A stretch of DNA of 64,000 nucleotides from Streptomyces sp. P9-A2 (lineage in GTDB: Bacteria; Actinomycetota; Actinomycetes; Streptomycetales; Streptomycetaceae): the NCBI RefSeq assembly GCF_036634175.1, contig NZ_JAZIFX010000001.1:3596001-3660000 (forward strand). Reading direction: 5' to 3'. A program made the translations under genes and the position numbers. Each line of letters opens with the position of its first letter. Within the stretch, counting starts at the first letter, position 1. The notes beneath the pieces are model-generated. The model saw only the letters and a list, made by a program, of their open reading frames with translations. It was not told the origin of the DNA and made no database searches. This document shows, in pieces, positions 59,754-64,000 of this stretch.

Positions 59754-59781
59754 AAGCGAGGTCGGGCGAGGTCAGGCGAGG

Positions 59782-61074
59782 TCAGGCGAGGCCGGCCTCT
59801 CGGAACGACTCCAGGTTCGGGCGGATGGTCGCGGTCAGGCCGGTGTCGGCCACCGCGTCCAGCGTCTTGAGGCCGTCGCCGGTGTTGAGCACGACGGTGG
59901 TCAGGGCCGGGTCCAGGTCGCCGTTCTCGATCAGCTTCTTCGTGACGCCGACGGTCACGCCGCCCGCGGTCTCGGCGAAGATGCCCTCGGTCCGGGCGAG
60001 CAGCCTGATGGCCTCGACGATCTGCTCGTCCGTCACGTCCTCCACCGCGCCGCCGGTACGGCGCGCGATGTCCAGGACGTACGGGCCGTCGGCGGGGTTG
60101 CCGATGGCGAGCGACTTGGCGATGGTCTTCGGCTTCTGCGGCCGGACGACGTCGTGGCCCGCCTTGTACGCGGTCGACACCGGCGAACAGCCCTCCGCCT
60201 GGGCACCGAAGATCTTGTACGGCCTGTCCTCGACGAGGCCGAGCTCGATCAGCTCCCGCAGCCCCTTGTCGATCTTCGTGAGCTGCGAGCCGGAGGCGAT
60301 GGGGACGACGAGCTGGTCGGGCAGCCGCCAGCCGAGCTGCTCGCAGATCTCGTACGCGAGGGTCTTGGAGCCCTCGGCGTAGTACGGCCGCAGGTTGACG
60401 TTGACGAAGCCCCAGCCCTCGCCGGCCGGGTCGCCGATCAGCTCGGAGCAGAAACGGTTCACGTCGTCGTAGTTGCCCTCGATGCCGATGAGCTCCCCGC
60501 CGTAGACGGCGGCCATGACGACCTTGCCCTGCTCCAGGTCGTGCGGGATGAACACGCAGGAGCGCAGTCCGGCGCGGGCGGCGGCGGCGCCGACGGCACC
60601 GGCGAGGTTGCCCGTGGAGGAGCAGGAGAGGGTGGTGAAGCCGAAGGCGCGGGCGGCCTCGAGGGCCTGGGCGACGACCCGGTCCTTGAAGGAGTGCGTC
60701 GGGTTGCCGGAGTCGTCCTTGACGTACAGGCCGCCGGTGACGCCGAGTTCGCGGGCGAGGTTGTCGGCCTGGACGAGCTTGGTCCAGCCGGGGTTGATGT
60801 TCGGCTTGGTCGCCACGTCGGCGGGGACGGGCAGCAGGGGCGCGTAGCGCCAGATGTTCGCGGGGCCCGCTTCGATGCGCCGGCGCAGTTCCTCGGTGTC
60901 GTGTCCCGAGAAGTCGTAGGCGATCTCCAGCGGGCCGAAACACTCCTGGCAGGCGAAGACGGGACCGAGCGGTACGCGGTGGCCGCACTCGCGGCAGGAC
61001 AGCGCGGCGGCGGGGCCGAGATCGACCGAGGGCGCGGCGGATTCCGTGGTGCTTTCAACAGTCTGCACAGCCAT
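59782..61074 (-). CDS. thrC: threonine synthase
   Basis: The 430-residue PLP enzyme starts MAVQTVESTTESAAPSVDLG and has an N-terminal zinc-ribbon-like pair (LSCRECGHRVPLGPVFACQE), the PLP lysine motif NPTHSFKDRVVAQALEAARA, the phosphate loop CSSTGNLAGAVGAAAARAG and GIFAETAGGVTVGVTKKLIE. It converts O-phosphohomoserine to threonine. It is monocistronic: a terminator hairpin follows and a structured 120-nt leader precedes it. ATG 61074 is the only fitting start. Confidence 0.95.
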   Translation of the reverse strand: MAVQTVESTTESAAPSVDLGPAAALSCRECGHRVPLGPVFACQECFGPLEIAYDFSGHDTEELRRRIEAGPANIWRYAPLLPVPADVATKPNINPGWTKLVQADNLARELGVTGGLYVKDDSGNPTHSFKDRVVAQALEAARAFGFTTLSCSSTGNLAGAVGAAAARAGLRSCVFIPHDLEQGKVVMAAVYGGELIGIEGNYDDVNRFCSELIGDPAGEGWGFVNVNLRPYYAEGSKTLAYEICEQLGWRLPDQLVVPIASGSQLTKIDKGLRELIELGLVEDRPYKIFGAQAEGCSPVSTAYKAGHDVVRPQKPKTIAKSLAIGNPADGPYVLDIARRTGGAVEDVTDEQIVEAIRLLARTEGIFAETAGGVTVGVTKKLIENGDLDPALTTVVLNTGDGLKTLDAVADTGLTATIRPNLESFREAGLA

Positions 61075-61175
61075 GTGAGGCGAGGCCCTTTCTCCTCATC
61101 TTCCCCACGACGCATCTCGTCGTGAGACGGATTTGGCACCTTCCCTAGCCGGGAGCCTCGCGAGGACGATCAGTG
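61075..61175 (-). promoter_or_regulatory. structured leader of thrC, unidentified
   Basis: Reading the minus strand toward thrC, the leader holds GGCTAGGGAAGGTGCC, AAATCCGTCT, a 7-bp hairpin CACGACG-agatg-CGTCGTG (plus coordinates 61106-61124), then GGGGAAGATGAGGAGAAAGG with the ribosome site. The mix of a stable hairpin and conserved-looking single-stranded words resembles a cis-acting RNA, but it does not fit any riboswitch class I can name. Confidence 0.4.
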
Positions 61176-61217
61176 ACGCGATCCACTGCGACGCGCGGTG
61201 AACGCCGCGATGCGCGG

Positions 61218-61277
61218 TGGTCGTCACGGTGCACGGTGATCGTCACGGTGCGCTGTGATCGTCGATCGACGGTGATC
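61218..61277. repeat. 19-bp degenerate tandem repeat upstream of gpgS
   Basis: TGGTCGTCACGGTGCACGG, TGATCGTCACGGTGCGCTG and TGATCGTCGATCGACGG follow one another (61218-61272), then TGATC. The 430-bp region 61176-61607 otherwise shows no gene; a promoter for gpgS should lie in its second half. Confidence 0.6.
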
Positions 61278-61607
61278 TACGAGAACCGGCTGGAGGGTTG
61301 CCGGGGCTTCATCGGGCCGTTTCCCTCTGCCCCTCTGGATGAGCTGTATGCAGTTGTGTCGTGCGGTTGTGGGTCGTGCGGTCGTACGGCGCGGACGAGT
61401 ACCCGAGAGGGTCGCGACCCCCGATGTTCGGGGTTCATCCGCGTTGTTCAAGACTGTAACCGAAGGCCAGGAACGTGCAGAGAGCACGTCCGAACCGCGA
61501 GACGGATCGCGAGGGCATGGAACACCGGAGCACGGGCCGCCCGGACGGGAGCCGCAGGAGTATGGACCAGAGGGGTTATGGACCGCAGAGGTGAGGAGCA
61601 GCCGACC

Positions 61608-62552
61608 GTGCTGGAAGAAGTCGAGCGCTGGCTGGCCGACCGCTCCTGGTCCGTGACCGACCGCCCGGTGCACCGCCTCCTGGCCGCGAAACGCGCCACG
61701 GGACAGACGGTGAGCGTGGTGCTGCCCGCGCTCAACGAGGAGGCCACCGTCGGCGGGATCGTCACGGCGATCCGGCACGAGCTGATGCTGCGGGTCCCGC
61801 TGGTCGACGAGATCGTGGTCGTGGACTCCGGCTCGACCGACCGCACGTCGCGGGCGGCCGCCGCGGCGGGCGCGACCGTGGTGCACCGGGACGCGATCCT
61901 GCCCCGCATCCCCGCCGTGCCCGGCAAGGGCGAGGTGCTGTGGCGCTCCCTGCTGGTCACCCGGGGGGACATCGTCTGCTTCGTCGACGCGGACCTCAGG
62001 GAGTTCTCCGCCGACTTCGTCTCCGGCATCGTCGGCCCCCTGCTCACCGAACCGGACGTGCAGCTGGTGAAGGCCATGTACGACCGGCCCCTGGGCTCCG
62101 CGGCCGGCCAGGGGGGCAGGGTCACGGAGCTGATGGCGCGCCCGCTGCTCAACCTGCACTGGCCGCGGCTGGCCGGCTTCGTGCAGCCGCTCGGCGGCGA
62201 GTACGCGGCCCGCCGCTCGCTCCTGGAACGGCTGCCCTTCCCCGTCGGCTACGGCGTCGAGCTGGGCATGCTGGTCGACGCCCTGCACCTGGTGGGCCTG
62301 GACGCCCTCGCCCAGGTCGACGTCGGTGTCCGCAGACACCGCCACCAGGACGGCCAGGCCCTCGGCCGGATGGCCGCCGCGATCTACCGCACCGCCCACC
62401 TCCGCCTGGCCCGCGGCCACCTCGTCCGCCCCGCGCTCACCCAGTTCGAACGCACCGGCGCCGGCTTCGAGCCCCGCACCCACCCGGTGGACACGGAGGA
62501 ACGGCCCCCGATGGCGGACATAGCCGAGTACCGGTCCCGCCGGGTGGCCTGA
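61608..62552 (+). CDS. gpgS: glucosyl-3-phosphoglycerate synthase
   Basis: The 314-residue GT81 glycosyltransferase has VSVVLPALNEEATVGGIVTA, EIVVVDSGSTDRTSRAAAAA, the metal DxD-type VCFVDADLREF, GGRVTELMARPLLNLHWPRL and QPLGGEYAARRSLLERLPFP. GpgS joins UDP-glucose to 3-phosphoglycerate, the precursor of glucosylglycerate and methylglucose polysaccharides. GTG 61608 has AGGAG 9 nt upstream; ATG 61578 is in frame as an alternative. It lies directly before otsA. Confidence 0.88.
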   Translation: MLEEVERWLADRSWSVTDRPVHRLLAAKRATGQTVSVVLPALNEEATVGGIVTAIRHELMLRVPLVDEIVVVDSGSTDRTSRAAAAAGATVVHRDAILPRIPAVPGKGEVLWRSLLVTRGDIVCFVDADLREFSADFVSGIVGPLLTEPDVQLVKAMYDRPLGSAAGQGGRVTELMARPLLNLHWPRLAGFVQPLGGEYAARRSLLERLPFPVGYGVELGMLVDALHLVGLDALAQVDVGVRRHRHQDGQALGRMAAAIYRTAHLRLARGHLVRPALTQFERTGAGFEPRTHPVDTEERPPMADIAEYRSRRVA

Positions 62553-62577
62553 CCACGACGGGCCCGCGCACCCTGCC

Positions 62578-62613
62578 GCAGTCCTTGCCTCAGCCCTTGC
62601 CGCAGCCCTTGAC
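62578..62613 (+). repeat. 12-bp CAGCCCTTGCCG repeat between gpgS and otsA
   Basis: Units like CAGTCCTTGCCT, CAGCCCTTGCCG and CAGCCCTTGACC follow in tandem from 62580 on, in the gap between gpgS and otsA. Confidence 0.6.
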
Positions 62614-62715
62614 CCGGCATTCCGGGCGGGTCCGGTCGTATACGGCCGGTCCGCCGGTCCACATACGGCTGATCCGCACGTTTGAGCGTTTCGGAGGCGG
62701 GCTAGGTTCAGGCGT

Positions 62716-64000
62716 ATGGCTTCCATGCAGGCTGGTCAGGGTGCTCAGGTGCTGGTCGCGTCGAACCGCGGCCCCGTTTCGTACACGGTGGACGAGGACG
62801 GTTCGCTGCGGGCCAGACGGGGCGGCGGCGGACTGGTGTCCGGGCTGTCGGCAATCGGGTCGGACGCGGACTCGCTGTGGGTGTGCTCGGCACTGTCCGA
62901 CGGCGACCGCGAAGCCGTGCGGCGCGGGGTCGGCGAGGACGGCGTGCGGATGCTGGACATCCCCGCGGACGTGCACGCCGACGCGTACAACGGCATCGCG
63001 AACTCGGTGCTGTGGTTCGTGCACCACATGCTGTACCAGACACCGCTGGAGCCCGTCTTCGACGCGGAGTTCCGCCGGCAGTGGGCGTCCTACGAGTCCT
63101 ACAACCGGGCGTTCGCCGAGGCGCTGGCCGAGGAGGCGGCCCAGGGGGCCGCGGTCGTGGTGCAGGACTACCACCTGACACTGGTCCCGGGGCTGCTCCG
63201 GGAACTCCGCCCCGACCTGCGCATCGGTCACTTCTCGCACACGCCGTGGGCCCCGCCGGAGTACTTCCGGATGCTGCCCGACGACATCGCCTGGCAGGTG
63301 CTGCGCGGCATGCTGGGCGCGGACCGGCTCGGCTTCCTGACCCGGCGCTGGGCGGACGCGTTCACCGCGTGCTGCGAGCGGTTCGCGGACGGGCTCGGAC
63401 GGACCGCGATCGGGGTGCACGGGCTGGGCGCCGACGCGGACTTCCTGCGCGGCCGCGCGCACGAGACGGACGTCGAGGAACGGATCGTCGCGCTCCGCGA
63501 GGAGATCGGCACGGCCCCCGACGGGACTCCGCGCAAGACCGTCGTCCGGGTCGACCGGACCGAGTTGTCGAAGAACATCGTGCGCGGCCTGCTCGCCTAC
63601 CGGCAGCTCCTCGACGACCGCCCCGAGTGGCGCGAACGCGTCGTGCACGTCGCCTTCGCCTATCCCTCCCGGCAGGATCTCGCCGTGTACCGCGACTACA
63701 CGGCCGAGGTGCAACGGGTCGCCGAGGAGATCAACGAGCGGTACGGGACCCCGGGCTGGCGGCCCGTCGTCCTGCACGTCGAGGACGACTTCGCGCGCTC
63801 CCTGGCCGCGTACCGGCTGGCCGACGTGGCCCTGGTCAACCCCATCCGGGACGGGATGAACCTGGTCGCCAAGGAGATCCCGATCCTGTCCGACGGGGGC
63901 TGCGCGCTGGTGCTGTCCCGGGAGGCGGGCGCGTACGAGGAACTGGGCGAGGACGCCATCGCCGTCAACCCGTACGACGTGGTCGAAACGGCGCGGGCCC
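62716..64000 (+). CDS. otsA: alpha,alpha-trehalose-phosphate synthase, 3' end outside window
   Basis: From ATG 62716 the frame runs to the window edge without a stop (428 codons). It is a GT20 family protein: [77 protein letters not shown] and the nucleotide-sugar site [20 protein letters not shown] with [14 protein letters not shown]. OtsA makes trehalose-6-phosphate from UDP- or GDP-glucose and glucose-6-phosphate. TAGGTT at 62703-62708 is 7 nt before the ATG (leaderless). gpgS lies immediately upstream in the same direction. Confidence 0.93.
   Translation, partial: MASMQAGQGAQVLVASNRGPVSYTVDEDGSLRARRGGGGLVSGLSAIGSDADSLWVCSALSDGDREAVRRGVGEDGVRMLDIPADVHADAYNGIANSVLWFVHHMLYQTPLEPVFDAEFRRQWASYESYNRAFAEALAEEAAQGAAVVVQDYHLTLVPGLLRELRPDLRIGHFSHTPWAPPEYFRMLPDDIAWQVLRGMLGADRLGFLTRRWADAFTACCERFADGLGRTAIGVHGLGADADFLRGRAHETDVEERIVALREEIGTAPDGTPRKTVVRVDRTELSKNIVRGLLAYRQLLDDRPEWRERVVHVAFAYPSRQDLAVYRDYTAEVQRVAEEINERYGTPGWRPVVLHVEDDFARSLAAYRLADVALVNPIRDGMNLVAKEIPILSDGGCALVLSREAGAYEELGEDAIAVNPYDVVETARA

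Noticed and set aside
61075..61175. SAM, cobalamin or T-box riboswitch upstream of thrC
   Set aside because: Only fragments resemble a cobalamin core; no B12 box, kink-turn or specifier loop could be found.

Overview
The window is a high-GC actinobacterial chromosome segment, almost certainly from a Streptomyces. The evidence is the strong third-codon G+C, frequent GTG/TTG starts, a rare TTA codon, the futalosine (menaquinone) genes mqnB-mqnD, a groEL without groES behind CIRCE operators, the WhiJ-type trio (XRE/DUF5753, DUF397, HATPase), mycothiol-type DinB enzymes, a GlgE/GpgS/OtsA-type sugar neighbourhood, and many DUF families typical of the genus (DUF2530, DUF2771, DUF3027, DUF4031). No rRNA, tRNA, CRISPR array, insertion sequence or phage module was found.

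Layout. 0-6.3 kb: end of an SGNH hydrolase, two paralogous Uma2-type proteins sharing an upstream block, an aldo/keto reductase, a 2',3'-cyclic phosphodiesterase, a MarR-MFS operon with a clear operator, and an orphan ribbon-helix-helix protein below a 22-bp palindrome. 6.4-17.3 kb: purine-type NCS2 permease, DUF2530 protein, CtpE-like P-type ATPase, a secreted protein, an NhaA antiporter fused to a DsbA-like thioredoxin domain, and a 1043-residue sacsin/Hsp90-like ATPase. 17.6-27.2 kb is the most accessory-looking part: an unrecognised membrane-anchored protein with a TTA codon, a second DapF-like epimerase, a His-box membrane desaturase-like protein, a single-chain type IIG restriction-modification enzyme, a WhiJ-type regulatory trio, a broken HTH gene and an Rpn-type nuclease.

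27.7-45.3 kb returns to core genes: DUF3027, an MFS protein, a 465-bp array of about 42 tandem 11-bp repeats, a DUF2771 lipoprotein, mqnB-mqnD, a cold-shock-domain protein, a HAD phosphatase, a helicase-associated/WYL protein, DUF1801, XPB helicase, a HelD-like helicase and CutC. 45.4-50.5 kb is patchy: decayed coding pieces, an HD-domain gene, an overlapping two-gene cassette that looks like a toxin-antitoxin pair, a truncated second copy of the HD gene end, a DinB-GNAT fusion and a DUF4031/zinc-ribbon pair. 50.5-64 kb: MurR/RpiR regulator with murQ (cell-wall recycling), an MFS exporter, an Old Yellow Enzyme, groEL, a small cold-shock protein, a MoaD/CysO-like sulfur carrier, threonine synthase, glucosyl-3-phosphoglycerate synthase and the start of OtsA (trehalose-6-phosphate synthase).

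Functional links: mqnB and mqnD overlap and act in successive parts of futalosine menaquinone synthesis; the RpiR gene and murQ form a MurNAc-6-phosphate recycling unit with repressor-like sites over the promoter; HrcA/CIRCE should control groEL; gpgS and otsA both make osmolyte or storage glucosides. At least twelve genes show a TANNNT- or CACAAT-like -10 box 6-7 nt before the start codon, which indicates leaderless transcripts. The strongest unexplained signals are the 11-bp repeat array at 30.6-31.0 kb, the 17.6-20.8 kb cassette and the duplicated HD-gene end around the two-gene cassette at 47.8-48.4 kb.
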